From: Rhodosporidiobolus odoratus
Lineage: Eukaryota; Basidiomycota; Microbotryomycetes; Sporidiobolales; Sporidiobolaceae
Direction: 5' to 3'
Assembly: GCA_034387635.1 (NCBI GenBank)
Contig: JAOANU010000005.1
Location: 1,178,001-1,242,000, forward strand
DNA length: 64,000 nucleotides
Shown: positions 44,624-57,158 of the stretch, in pieces
Layout: the number at the start of each line of letters is the position of its first letter
Position numbering within the stretch: position 1 is the first letter of the stretch
Program-made: the position numbers and the translations under genes
Notes under the pieces: generated by a model
Told to the model about the DNA's origin: nothing
The model's input: only the letters and a program-made list of their open reading frames with translations
The model's database searches: none

Positions 44624-46824
44624 TCAATATCCGATCTTCTTCTCCTGAATCCAGCTATTGAACATGGCCAAGGCTTCGCGAGGCTTGTCATAGGGCACCT
44701 GCGTTTGAGACAGCAGGTCAGTACCACGAAGTCGAGTCACGCACTCGTGAGATGCAAACCGAAAGGCAGGGGAAAGGTACAGCGAGAGAGACAGAGCAGA
44801 GCAAACGCACAAAATCTCCCGCACCCTCGACCCCCGCAAACGCAAGTCCACCGTGCTGCCTAAACTCCCCAGCCTTGGTCCTTCACTGTCCCGTCGCATC
44901 CGGAACGGTGCCCGGCGGAGCAGCGGAAGGAAGCGCCGGCGCGGCAGCGAACCAGGGCTTCAGATCTTCCTTCGCGAATAGGGTGCCGTTTGACCAGAGG
45001 CCTGAGAAGGATTCGTCGAGAGTCCAGGCTTCGACGCCGGCCATATTACAGCTGTATCGGTGGGGAAAAGTGGCACCATGGTAAGACGAAGGCGGTGGCA
45101 GGAAGGTCAGCAAGCTGGAGAAAATCCTAGATAAGTGGAAGAAGGGGCATGTGCTGAGGGTGTGAAAAGAGGGAAGCTTACATGAAGTCTCTGCGCCGAC
45201 GTAGAGGAGCACATCCACGCCAATATCGAGGATGCTGGCGACGTGCTGGAACGAAGGGCGAACACTGCAGTAATATCAGTTTTCTCAGCAAGCAGCGATC
45301 GTTACCGTCGGGCGTCACGACTCGGTAAGCTGGACTGCCAACTAGAATGTTGTGACGTGTTCTAGTGGAAGAGGAGCAGGAGAAGCTTACTCGTCGCCGG
45401 AATCTTCGAATCGCCCGAACACCTTGTCGCTGCAACCTCTGAACTTCTTACTCTGCTCCACCCCGAGCTCCTTCCTGACATCGTCACTGCACATCGGCAA
45501 TAACAACGCGTCAGTATAGTCATCGTCTTGTGCTCTTGGTGTAGGCCTTGAACCAAGACCACATACCGGTTCAACCACTTTTCGATCCATTGCTCCTCTT
45601 CATAATCGCCATACTTCCTCACAGCGTAGCTGTTTCGACCTGTCGCTTCGTAAGGCGCAAGGACAGTCGTCTCGCAGTAGCGGTACGCCGAATAACAGAG
45701 GGAAGAGTCATGCGGTTTGTCTGCGGCAGGGAGAAAGGGAAGATGACGAGTCAGTTTGTGACCTCAACGGGAGAGTTTCAGTGAGGCGAGAGACACGCAA
45801 CGGACCCCAGCACCTCTTGACCAGTCTCTCGCATACGGGAACCGCAGTTTGCATCTTCTCGCACCCTTCCTTGTCGACGTAAGGACCGCCACACCTTTCC
45901 GTGCAGGTAGAGGGGTAGTAGGATGCGTATTGCACGAGCGGGTTGGTGCTGGTTCAAGGGAGCGATGCATCCGAGGGAGGGTGAGCAGCAACGTCAGGGA
46001 GAGCAGGAGGGTGCAAATCGTAGGTGGAGACGTACAAGCCGTTCGGCTGAGACGGAGCGAAGATTCAGTGGCTTGAGTCCATTTCTGCCGTAGTACGATA
46101 CTGGTCGGCATGTAGCGGTGCTGATGTCAACCTGATCCAGATATAACTCACCGAGAAGCTCTCTCATTCTGCTTGAGTATGTGATCAGAGAAAACGGGAA
46201 GGTCGCGACCAGCATAAGACTCTCCGGCAAGGTGAAGCTCTCTGTCAGCGCGCACATAATCGAGAGAGTGAGTAAGCCGAACAGAGAGGTACGAAGAAGA
46301 GGCAAGCAGTTGAAGCGGAAAAGGAAGAAAGAAACGTACGCATCCCCAAATTTGCCGTTGAACGTCTCAAAGAAGATGTGAAGGCGGCGTAGATCTGCCG
46401 TAGGTACATTGATAAGCAAGGCAGGGACCGCGAGCCATCCTTAAGCTGCGAATGAGGCGCACGCCTTCAGCTGCTTGTTCAGTCGTCCAAACCTTCGGGG
46501 CCCCCTTGTCACCGTAGGAGAACCCAAGGCCGATAGGCTGGTCAAGGAAGATGACGGTAGCGTTCTTGTTCCAGCTAGTGGTAGCTGAGAAAGTGGCGCG
46601 AACCCGGGAGAATGAGCGCGGAACGCCAGCGACGTACAGCAGGAGAAGGGAAGAGCGCAAGAGTAGGGGTTGGACGCTGGCTCGCCCTTCTCCTGTACAT
46701 GGCAGGGTCCTAGCTCTGGGAGCAAGCCGGTGAAGGAAGAGCGGGGAATATATATTGGGATTTGAAGGGGAGATGGAAGGGCGACGACGGCTAATGCAGC
46801 CGGCAGTAGAGTCGGGAGTAACAT
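44624..46824 (-). pseudogene. Serine carboxypeptidase (S10) pseudogene
   Basis: The order of a secreted or vacuolar carboxypeptidase is preserved: signal-like MLLPTLLPAALAVVALPS, SSFTGLLPELGPCHV, ATVIFLDQPIGLGFSYGDKG, FFETFNGKFG, HLAGESYAGRDLPVFSDHIL (nucleophile Ser), LNLRSVSA, NGFTNPLVQYASYYPSTC, SAYRYCETTVLAPYEATGRN, DVLLYVGA, DFICNMAGVEAWTLDESFSG, HGGLAFAGVEGAG and VPYDKPREALAMFNSWIQEK. Lesions: the segment with the oxyanion NGGPGS is missing; a splice donor reads TT instead of GT (46659-46660); frameshifts lie near 46045 and near 45190, the second just before the catalytic Asp; a TGA (44883-44885) stands where Trp is expected; and the catalytic His of GAGH is Asp (44814-44816). Five independent faults make this a pseudogene rather than an error. 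Confidence 0.88.
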
Positions 46825-47460
46825 GAGATCAAGCTGGTGTGCGCCGTTCTTTGTACTGGTAGGTGGTAGGAATTGAACGGTCGCTGCGATGTCAATCTGG
46901 ATTCAGAGCTCCGATGTTGACCGAAGTTTCTACTTTCTCTGTTCCTTCAATACACTGCGTGTAACTGCTTCTACCGAGTCTGCCGGGGAGTAGACTGCTC
47001 CGACTCACCCGCACACATCACTGCGTCGCCCTCAGTCTCGCACATCGAGCTCGCCGCCTTTCGACTTTCAGCAGCAGTCGCAGCACGCTTCGACAAAGTA
47101 CGGCTGCCTGCCTGCAGTCGGAGGGTCGCTAGAGCGAAGGGAATACAGTCTCGGTTGACGGGCGGCACAGGTTCAGTACGCCTCTATACTTCCTGCCATC
47201 CTGTCTCTTCCTAGCTTGTGCTGGACTGCTCGCTGACCCGCTGCACCCTCCACAGACTCTACTCGGTTTCATTCCACGCTTCTCTGGGTGAGCATAGTGT
47301 ACGGACCTTGCCCCTAGCGAGAAGGGGTTTCGGCGAAACAGGCGGGACAAGCTACGACCATCTCATCTCACGACTTACTTAACGACCTCACGACCCTTAC
47401 CACCACACTCATTTGCTACGACACTCGTTTTCCCCGCTGCCTCTTCGAGGTCTCTCAACT
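46825..47460. other. Divergent spacer
   Basis: Between the carboxypeptidase pseudogene and the membrane-protein gene; pyrimidine-rich just before 47461. No gene seen. Confidence 0.4.
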
Positions 47461-50400
47461 ATGGCCGCCCCCTTCGACGTCACCTACATCCCGGCCGCCG
47501 CCGCCCTTCCCCCTTGGCTTTCCTACCTTTCCTCCCCGACTGCGACAGCCGAAGTACCTTACACTGTCGCCACATTCGCTTCAGACGGCGCGCCTACGCT
47601 CCTCACCTCCGCAGTGCGTGTGACCCAGTATGACACGGCAATCCTGCAACTCCCTCTCACCGTCGATCCGGCCGACGTGAGCGGGCAAGACCTGGGCGAT
47701 GTGTATACCACCGCGGGAGGAACGGCTCAGACGGTTGTAACTGCCCTTGGTGGAACAAGGGCGTTCACTCTGGGTACAGCGACGCGAGCACTGGCAGGAG
47801 GAGAGACGAGTGCAGCGGGACGAACAGAGGCGGGCGCAAGCAACAGCCAAGGGGAGGAAACAGGGCAGTCCACGAGCAGCGATGGGCCAGAAGCCTCTAG
47901 AACGAGTGAGGCTACTCCTGTTACCCGCCAGCAGTGCAGTAGACTCGGGACTGACTCTTTCCTCCTCAACCTTCTCAATCACGACTCCCATTCCTGCAGA
48001 TCCTGCTACTAGTCCTGCCACCAATCCGCCAACCACCTCGCCAGCCGGGACAGTCCCTTCTGCCGATTCCGCCGTAAGCGGATCAATACCAGCGTCATCA
48101 GCTCCTTCCGGTTCGTATCACGCCGTGCTTTCCTTCCGGCCCGCGAGGTGAACATGTAACCCATACTGAGCTTTGTCTACCGTCCGGCAGTAACCATCTC
48201 GTCACTCGAGGCCGTCCGGTCCTCTCTGTCCGCTGCCTTGATCAGCGCGACCACAGCTGCTTCCGTCAACCCGACTAGCATTGCGAGCTTGGAGAGCGCC
48301 TTGTTCTCGGCTTCATCAGGTTAGGCAACGAGTTTCGTCCTCCACGAGCGGGTATGGCTGACTCTTGTCCCACGTAGCTCTCGCCTCAGCGTCCACAGCA
48401 GCTTCCGTCACTGCTCCCTCTTCGCTCTCATCCCCGCTACCCTCGACAACATCGCAGCCCTCTAGCGCTTTGCTCCCTTCCACCGTCACGGGTGCTCGCT
48501 CATCCGGAGTCACCGATCCTGCTTCGCCGTCGCGTTCCCTCCATTCTCTCACCCCATCCCAATTAGCCGCCGCCATCGCCGCCCCCATCTGCTTCTTCTT
48601 CCTCATCCTTTGCCTTCTGATCCTATGCTGCTGCTGCGTTCGACGGCGACGGCGGAAACGAGCTGAAAATGCCGCGTTAGCAGAAGAGGAAGGCGAAGAT
48701 GGACCTGGAGGTGCGATGGCAGAGGCGGCATCAGAAGGCACCGGCCTTCTTGGTGTTTCGTCTGGAGCCGCAGCGGCAGGGATGGGCGCTGGAGGGGTCG
48801 TCCGTAGTGCTTCACGTCGACTTGCTGCGCTAGGTGGAGGGAGTCAGCGCCGCAAGCCGAAGTTGAACTGGGAGTGGGTGCCGCCTCGAATCGCTTCGCC
48901 AGTGTCGAGGCATGGCAGCGAGGAGGAAGGAAGGACTATCAGAGCGAGCGGGAGGAGTGTGCTGGCGTGGTTCGGCGCGGGAAGGCGCGGGAAGGACAGC
49001 GGGAGGAGTACCCCGTTGACGGGAGAGGATGAGGAGACGGGACCAGGGATGGCAGAAAACGAAGGCGCACGACCAGCGTTAAGGAACGTCTACGGTGGAG
49101 CTACGGCTCCTGCTCTGCTGTCTGCTCGGAGCGCTTCGAGGCATTCGAGTTATGCTCCCGTATCGCCCAATCCGGGTCACGACCAGGAGGACGACCAGTT
49201 GCAGGACGTCGACCTCACTTCTCCTCGCGTCAACGATGGCATCTTCTCTCCGCTACCACTGCATAATGAGGAGGAAATTGAGTCGGATCAGACCCATGAT
49301 CCACAGTCTGTCCCCATGTTGCCGCCGATACGAGGAACCGATGGCGCCCTGCGCCTCTCACGGTACTATACGCCGCCTGATGACGTGGACCCTGAAGGGC
49401 GTCCTCCTTCTCAGCAGCCACCGCCTTCTCAGCAGCAGCCCCGACAGCCCAGTCCGCAGCCGCTCTCTTCCTCCGTATTCTCCCCCTCCTCAGGCTTCAC
49501 CTCTGCCAAATCCCCGTCTTCCTACGATTCTCCTCCGCTTCGAACCCCACCCATGCACTTCGCTCCCTCTATCCCCTTCCTCAACTCTGACCGTGGGCGT
49601 TTCGGACCTGTCGAAGCTACGCACTCGCTTGAAGGCCTGCGAGACGGGTATGTAAGCGGTACGGAGTCAGATTGGGCGACGCCTCGTCAGCCACCGCCTG
49701 AGCCGAAACGGACCACCCGTCTCGGGTATCTGAGCTGGAGTGCCACGGGCCGACCTGCGCTTCCGGAAGAGGGGGAAGAGGCTGAGGCCCATCACCCTGA
49801 GGCGGAGCAGCTCACGCCGCCTCAAACGCCTGTCACCCCTGATATACGACTCGTACCTGGATCTGCTTCACCTGATCGGAGCAGGCCGGTGGTCAGTGAG
49901 ATGGGCTGGCTGAGTGGAAAATGGAACGGGATGATGGGGTCGTCGGGGAGTTTGAGCCGGACGAGGCAGGAAGCGCAGAGACATAGCGATGAGGAGGAGA
50001 GGGTGGGAACACCGGAAGATGGAGGAGAGGATAGTGGAGGGAGTCGGGGGAGTCGGAAGACGCAAGCTAGCTCGACGCTTGGAGAGAGTCTGCCAAGCAG
50101 GGAGTTCTTCCTCAATAGTACGTACTCTTTTCCACCCTCCCTTTGCCTCGCCCTCTGGAGTTACAGTGCAAAATTGGACACGCTGACTGACTTCGAGTTC
50201 ATTCTGCAGGTCCTCGATGGCTCGGAAATCGTCGCCAGTCCTCTCCTCCTCCCTTCAGCCAATTCAATGCAGCACCTCCCTCCCCTCCTTCCGCCTACGA
50301 CCCGCCTTTCCGCCCCAACCCCGCTTCTAACACTTCTTATCTCTACCCTGGCGTGGCCGACTCTGCCGTCTCTGCATCGGCATACGACGATCCTCCCTCA

Positions 50401-51085
50401 AGTTCCGTTCTGGTCACCCGAACCCCCAGCTTGCGAGCCCTACCTGACTCGCCGCTCGTACATCCTTCCCCTACTGGAGGGAACGGCAAGTACAGACCTC
50501 GACTTTCGGACGGCGGGTCTTCGGTGATGGGCCGGATCGCGGCTACTTTTGGTAGCGTTTCGGGAAGACGGGGAGGGTTGGCGGGTTTGGGCATCGCGGA
50601 GGAGGACTCGAAAGAAGACGGGCTGCGGTCCGAGCCAGGCGAGGCGGAACCGCGGCCGAAGAGAGAGAGGGAGATCTCAGGGGAGAGCGCGACGGATCCG
50701 TTAGTTTCCTGTTCTTTCCTTCCTTCACCGCCCGGCGGTACTGACCTCGCAGTTTCCTTTCGACAGCTTTCAAAACACTTTGCCACCGAGACTTCCCCTA
50801 CGCCCACAAGCTGCACCCACCTCGCCCGAAAAACCCTCTCGAGAGCTCCGCCGCTCTCGCCTGCAAACCTCTTCTACAACGCCCATCAGCTTCTCTCCTC
50901 AGCACGACGCTCTCGACCTACCCGTGAACCCGAAGCAACAGCATGTGTACATAGACCCATTTGCATCGGAATCGGGAGGACTCGACCAGGTGAGCGAGAC
51001 CGGCGGTCAGGTCGTTTGGGACGGGGGTATGAGCAGCAGCACGGCGGTACCGGAGATCAGTCACATACGAAGAGTGTCTGATTGA
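47461..51085 (+). CDS. Large single-pass membrane protein with Ser/Thr-rich ectodomain
   Basis: Start MAAPFDVTYIPAAAALPPWL (a further in-frame ATG lies at 47413). The first 170 residues resemble a small beta-rich domain (PYTVATFASDGAPTLLTSAV, YDTAILQLPLTVDPAD). A Ser/Thr/Ala/Pro-rich mucin-like stretch follows to about 48.53 kb. The membrane helix is LAAAIAAPICFFFLILCLLI, with a CCCC patch and the stop-transfer RRRRRKR. The cytoplasmic tail of about 700 residues is rich in Ser/Pro/Glu with several RSASRR-type basic-Ser sites. It ends DGGMSSSTAVPEISHIRRVSD at 51085. The exon join near 47.90-47.95 kb is unclear because the frame changes there. I recognise no family. Layout resembles fungal wall or stress sensors, but no signal peptide is obvious. 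Confidence 0.65.
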
Positions 51086-52010
51086 TTGAAGGGGCGACAG
51101 TCGGGGCTGACCGGGCGACGAAGCAAGACGCCGCCTTCAACCTTCGCATTATTTACTTTATCTATTCGCATCTGTCACCTTTCTTGCTGTACTGAGCATA
51201 TACTTCTGTAGGACTACACCTCGGCCGTATCGGCAATGGGCTTTTCGCGCCAGTCTTGCCGGGTGGAGGAAGAAGCGGGAAAACGGGCTTAGGAAGTACT
51301 CGTCGGCGATCAGTCGCGACGAGGGCGCCGCCTACTCGTGTTTCACAGCACGCTGTGGTGCTATACAGTCAACGGTACGCTTCAAAGAAGACTGGAGGCG
51401 GCACCGGGAGAGCACTGTCCCGCCGGCACCTTGCGGAGTCGAGGAAATCCGTTTGTTCAGTCTTCCTTCGCTTCGTTGTAAGTCGAGAGCACCGCCTCGC
51501 GTCTTCTAACATCTGTACGCCTCGCGGGAGCGCTAATAATAGACAACCTCGCCAGCTATGTATGAGCTTAGCGCGTCTCTTCCCCGACCTTCGCAAACTA
51601 AAGTTTACGTTTTTCACCTACCGCCGTTGGCCTCGCTGCGCATCATTGGAGCTTCTTTCTTCGTCTTTCATAGCACCATAGCTGAAGGGATAGGGTACTC
51701 GCGCCCTTCTTCTCGGCTCTACTGGTTCGACTGCCAAGGTGCAGCCTCGGGCGATGGCTTCGCTTTCGATCACCACTCGCTCTGCTTGTGTCGCTGTTCC
51801 ATTACTGCCGCGAGGGCCACGAACGAGAACATCCCCCGCCTACTCAAGCTCAGCTGCTGTTCATCCCGGGCTCATTGCCGTCTCCTCTCCGTCTCCCCCG
51901 CCCCGCCGTCCGTCCACACCCCGATAACTCGACTTGAACAACGCATGAACTCACATTAAACTACACCGGAGCATCGCAGTACTTCATTGCGTGAGTGGGA
52001 TATACAGGCA
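51086..52010. other. Spacer before the deubiquitinase gene
   Basis: About 0.9 kb holding the 3' UTR of the membrane-protein gene and a pyrimidine-rich promoter region (51.6-51.95 kb). Open frames here show no domain. Confidence 0.4.
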
Positions 52011-55000
52011 ATGGCCTTCCTCAAGAAATGGGGAGCAGGCCCAACAACCGGCTTGTCCGCCCCTCAACAACCCGCCGTCAATGGAACACCCCTCGAATGG
52101 CATAACGAGACGCAGGGCGAGCGCTACTTTGGATTCGAGAACGTACGCTCTTCTCCTTGCGTTTGCTTGACCGTACTTTACCACGGGGCAGTGGGTCTCG
52201 AGGGCCCATGATTCGGCTTGGCGCGCTCGAAGTCGGATGGGTTCTCCCCGGCAGGCGATTAAACGCGCTGACCCCATTTGTGTACGGTGCAGTTCGGCAA
52301 TACCTGGTGCGCAGCCTCGTTTGCTACTTTTCCGTCCACCACTCTTGGCTTACTTCCTGCTTTCTTTAGCTATGCCAACTCTGTCCTGCAGTCCCTCTAC
52401 TTCTCCAAGCCATTCCGACACCTTGTCGAGTCCTACTATCCACACGGCGCCTCTCCTTCGCCCGCTTCAGCCTCAAAAGCCACCCTCGCCTCGACCCCAC
52501 CACCGCAGCAGCCTCCACCGACCAATCCCAATCCCTCGTCAGCTTCCACCTCAGCCCTTTCCGCCGCCTCTCGAGCAGCAAAAGCCGTCGGCAGTGCACT
52601 CTCGACCCCTTATGTCCCAACGGCCCTTCCTCCGCCCCAGCGTTCACCTCCCGTTCGTCCGTCAACAGCTAGCGGCGGCGGCCGAGGCGCTCTCTTTAGC
52701 CCGCATCGACGGCAGACGTCTGTCTCCACAAGCACCACCGACACCTCCTCACGACCATCCGCCGGCGCCGACTCGGGATTTGCTGGCGGCGCTGCCCTTT
52801 CCTACCAGACCACCAATTCTTCCTTTACCGGCGTAGGGGCTCCGGTTGTTGGGCAGAATGGTACGCTGGTGCGAGAAGCGCCTGAGGCCGAGTCAACCCT
52901 CCTCACCACCCTGCGCGACCTTTTCAGCGCAATTTCGTCGCAACCGCGCAGTCTCGGAACGATTGCACCTCAAGCTTTCATCAACCAGCTGAAGCGGGAC
53001 AACGAGTTCTTCCGGAGTACGCTGCATCAGGACGCACACGAGTTCCTGAACTACCTCGTCAACGAAATTGCGGAATTACTGGAAAAGGATGAGAAGAAGC
53101 GGGCAGAGGAGCAAGGTCGGACACCGAGTCCGTCCTGTTCTTCCAATTCGTGCCTACTGCACCAGCTGACACCTACTGCACAGGTTTGGTCGGTACTGGC
53201 TTTAGCGCTCATGTGAAGACCTGGGTGCATGGTCTTTTCGAGGGCGTGCTGACGAATGAGACGCGATGTCTGACTTGCGAGACCGTATGTCTTCTGTCTG
53301 CTCCTTTTGCTCAGCTGCAAGTACTGACGTTGTAGCTTGCAGGTCACGTCCCGCGACGAAGCCTTCCTCGACCTCTCTATCGATATCGAGCAGAACACCT
53401 CCGTGACCGCCTGCTTGCGACAGTTCAGCGCGTCCGAAATGCTCTGCCAGCGCAACAAGTTCTCGTGCGACAACTGCTGCGGGTTACAGGAGGCGGAGAA
53501 GCGGTTCGTCGGCTTCTTTGATGCCGAAAGAGGTCCGAAGCTGAACTTCCCGTTCGCGCAGGATGAAGATCAAGAAGCTTCCGAACATCCTTGCGCTGCA
53601 CCTCAAGCGGTTCAAGTACGAAGAGTCGCTGCAGCGGCACGTCAAGCTCACCTACCGAGTCGTCTTCCCCTTCGAACTCCGCCTCTTCAATACTGCCGAC
53701 GAAGTCGCCAACCCGGATCGGCTGTACGAGCTGTGGGCTATCGTGGTGCACATCGGAGTCGGGCCTCATCATGGCCACTACATCACCATCGTCAAGTCGG
53801 GCAAGCGATGGGTCGTCTTCGACGACAACAACGTGTACCCGATTGAGCAGAGCGAGATCTCGCGGTACTTTGGCGATACTCCTGGGCAGGGCAGCGGCTA
53901 CGTTCTATTCTACCAGGCGGTCGACCTGGAACTTGGTGGGCTCGAGATGTCTTCACCGACAGTGCCTCTCACGGCGAGTCCTAGCCAGACGCGAGAACGG
54001 ACGACGCCGGCGAGCTCGATGGGCACGAACGGCATGAGTTCATCCTGGACCGAAGATCCGATTCCTCCGGTTCCTCCGCTACCACCCGCCGCGATCTCCA
54101 CGACAGCAGATGCCCACTTGCCCAACAGCGCGCCAACTGCGCCCCCAGCGTCGTTGCCAGAGGTGCCCGGACCTCTCCTCAATCCGACCGCCGCAGCCGA
54201 GTTCGCTTGTTCTGCACCATCCGCCGCGCCCGCGTCACCCTCTTCTACTACGGCTTCTCTTCCCAGATCCCCTTCTCGCGCCCAGGCTCACGCTCTTCCC
54301 GCTGCACCTCCTGCTATACCACCGCAGCAACGGAAATCGAGCATCATCTCCCTCTCTGGTAGCTCGGCTGGGGCTTCTGAGGAGAAGAAAGACGGTGGCT
54401 GGTCATCCATTAGAGGGCGGTTCAGCCGGACCAAGTCGGTAGTGTCGAAGGACACCCGGCTGCGAGGGTCGATGAGCGGGACCAACGGGATCACCGGGAC
54501 ATCCGCCATCGCCGTTGAATCGTTACCGCCCATCGCTTCCCGCCCCTCGCACGAAGAAGGCTCCGACGCAGGCGTCCAAGCCAAATCTTCACGCCCTCCT
54601 ATTCCCGACTTTGCTGACACTGCCACCTCGCCCGACCTTTCCGCCTCGACGGGGCTACCTATACTTCGCCCTATTTCTACCAATGGATCCCACCCGCCTG
54701 CGCCGCCGAGCGAAGATGGCTCCGCATCTGTCTCGACCTCTTCCACGCCTCTACATCCCGCTCCGCCAGCACTTCAACACTCTCCGATCCCGCACTCGCC
54801 CCGGCGGCGAGGTTCGCATACCTCTTCGAACGCGCTTAGCGACCCCCCTCTGCCATCCTCAGTCTCCTCCCTGTCTTCCTCAGGCTTACTTCCACCTCGG
54901 CAACCAACCGCCCCGCCTGTTCCGCCTATCTCGTCATCAGTCCCTCCGCCGGCTCCCAGCAGCTCCAAGCCCTTCGCCGGTGCTCGCAACTTCCTCTCCC

Positions 55001-55566
55001 GCAAACCGCGCCCATCCACCTCTCACGCGGCCTCCCCATCCTATTCTTCCTCATCGTCCCCCGCTACCACTCCTCTCTCCAATGGCGGAACCTCCAGTAC
55101 CGGCCTGGGACTCAGCTCCGGCCTAGTCGCCTCCGCCGACGGTGACGAGCCGCACCGAGAATCGCTGCCGAACGGTAACGGCCGGCATCCCGGCTCGACT
55201 TCCGTCAACGGTCTCGCTAAGCGTCCTTCTACCGCCTCGCCGATTCTTTCTTCCTCTTCCGCCTCGTTCCCCGTCTTGCCCACTCGTAACGGTGAGGCTG
55301 CACACCCTGTTGCCACAACAAATGGAACCGCCTCATCTGCCATCCCGCCTCCTCCAGCTCTTCGACCACTCGAAGCGCCTCCACCCAGAGTCCCACTTTT
55401 GAGCAAGAAGGAGGTTGAAAAGCGAGCGAAAGAGGAAAAGAAGGCACGGGAGCACGAAGCGAAAGAACGGGCTAAGCAGCAGAAGGAAGTGGCGAAGCAG
55501 ATCAAGGAGGAAGAGAAGAGACGGGAAAAGGAGGCTAAGGTTAGGCGGAAAATGAGTATCAAGTGA
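52011..55566 (+). CDS. Ubiquitin C-terminal hydrolase, Ubp9/Ubp13 (USP12/46) type
   Basis: Start [20 protein letters not shown]. Two short introns bring RYFGFEN to [20 protein letters not shown], the catalytic Cys box. A Ser/Pro-rich insert (52.44-52.87 kb) precedes [20 protein letters not shown] and [16 protein letters not shown]. The zinc-knuckle cysteines lie in [12 protein letters not shown] and [13 protein letters not shown]. Next are [20 protein letters not shown], the catalytic His in [20 protein letters not shown] and [20 protein letters not shown] (Asp/Asn). The fungal C-terminal extension of about 540 residues is Ser/Pro-rich and ends in a Lys/Glu helix ([20 protein letters not shown]...RRKMSIK). 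Stop at 55564-55566. The catalytic triad is intact. USP12-group enzymes need WD40 partners. Subfamily call from FGNTCYANSVLQ and the knuckle spacing. Confidence 0.88.
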
Positions 55567-56023
55567 GAACCGGGAGGCTTATTCTCGTAATTGGTGCGCG
55601 GGTGAGAGGGTGCGTGCACCCACAGACGCAGGTTGTTGTTGTGGATGATGTACAAAAAAGAGGACGGAGGGACCTCCGACCACTTCCCCCTCGCTAATCG
55701 TTCCCCGTCTTAGTACCTAGTCCCGATTTTCGGTGTACTGTGTTTGGGTTTCCTCACATCTGCATGTATAGCCTCATTGTCCGCTCCACGAGGACCATAC
55801 TTACCTGGCCGTCCGTCACTCGACTGCAGTAGCAGAGCTAGGAGCGGACGGCGATTTTCTCGATTTCCTTCGCGTGCCTAACAAATGCTCGTACTCGATT
55901 AGCCTTGCAGTTGCATACGCTGATATAGTTTCCTACGATAAGCCACTTCGAACCTGACTTTTGGCTTCACCCTCTGCCCGCGGCCGCATCAAGCGCACCT
56001 TTTTTTCGTTCTCGTCGAGCCCA
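55567..56023. other. Convergent spacer
   Basis: 3' ends of the deubiquitinase and Zn2Cys6 genes. No gene seen. Confidence 0.45.
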
Positions 56024-57158
56024 CTAAGCTGCCGAGCTCGACATCCCTTCACTCGAAGCGTCTTGCTCACTCTGCTGCCCAAACTCTTGTTCCGCAAACA
56101 TTGGCGCGGCGAAAGAAGGTGGCGAAGGAGGAGCAGCTTCGGAAGAAAAGGAAATGTCGGCGTTGGCATCGTACGCGAAGGCAAACTCCGCTTCAGCTTT
56201 GGTTTGAGCTTGGTCGGAGAGAGGGAAGTGGTACGTCAGAGGGTAGCGGCAGGTCCCACTCATGTCGATGGGAGGGAGAGGAGGGATCCCTCGTTCGGCA
56301 ATGGGAGGGAGAGGTTCGAGAGGGAGAGATGCTACTGCGGCTGCGGCCGCGGCGGCTTTACGAGCGCCGATGCGGGCGCTGCGGTGAGGCTGGAAGGAGG
56401 GTTCGGCGGTAAAAGTCGGAGCCTGGGAAGCCTTGCTGCGGGCTCTTTTGCGCTTTTGGCCAGGCTCCCGAGTGTGAGCTGTTGGAGACTGCTTCGAGGG
56501 TCGAGGTGATGTATCTTGACGCTCTGTCTGGACTGAGGGGTCGGTACGCTCGTAAAGGGAGAGAAGATCGTCGTCAGAAAGGTTGGAGCGGCTTTTCAGC
56601 TCGGCAATGTGAGCTAGGAGATGCTCGATTTCTTGCTGGTGTGAAGCTAGGTCGGACGCTCGACTGCAGGCCTCGTGAGTCAGACGTTTCACTTCTGCCA
56701 GCTAGATAGACCAGGACACAAGGAGGTTTACGCGTTTACGCACCGTTGTTCAGCTGCTTGACGAGCGAGGCGTCTGGTCTCCGTTCCTTCATCATCAACG
56801 TCTGGGTACGAGCATCTGATGTGACGTGAAGAACACGATGCGCAAGGCTGCAGGAGGTCGCACTGCAGTTCCAGCAGGGCAGAAAAGGTGAGTAGGCTCA
56901 AGAACGAAGCGGAGCGGGATCAAGCCTCACGGCAATCTTCTTCCTCTTACACGAGGTGCAGACGAGAGACCTCCTTGATCGCTTGAAGTCGCTCGGAGCT
57001 GATATGGCGGGGAGACGCTGTTTCTTGCTCGTCTGAAGAGGAGGAGAGGGCGACTCTGGTTCCTCGTCAGGTAGGTATTCTGGGTCCGGTGAACTCGTGG
57101 ACACTTGGAGAGTCTTGACAGTGTCGAGACAACTGTCTTTCGGAGGGAAGGCTGCCAT
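56024..57158 (-). CDS. Small Zn2Cys6 transcription factor
   Basis: Start MAAFPPKDSCLDTVKTLQVS, then an acidic Pro-rich stretch. The zinc cluster is RRSLVCTSCKRKKIA, joined over an intron (about 56930-56862) to CDLLQPCASCSSRHIRCSYP, giving C-x2-C-x6-C-x5-C-x2-C-x6-C. A short linker DVDDEGTETRRLARQAAEQR follows. Across a second intron comes a heptad-like helix (LTHEACSRASDLASHQQEIE...HLLAHIAELKSR) that would dimerise. A basic patch (QKRKRARSK) and an Ala/Pro-rich tail end SEGMSSSAA at 56024-56026. About 320 residues; no fungal_trans middle domain is seen, so it is a minimal binuclear-cluster regulator. Target genes unknown. Confidence 0.82.
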
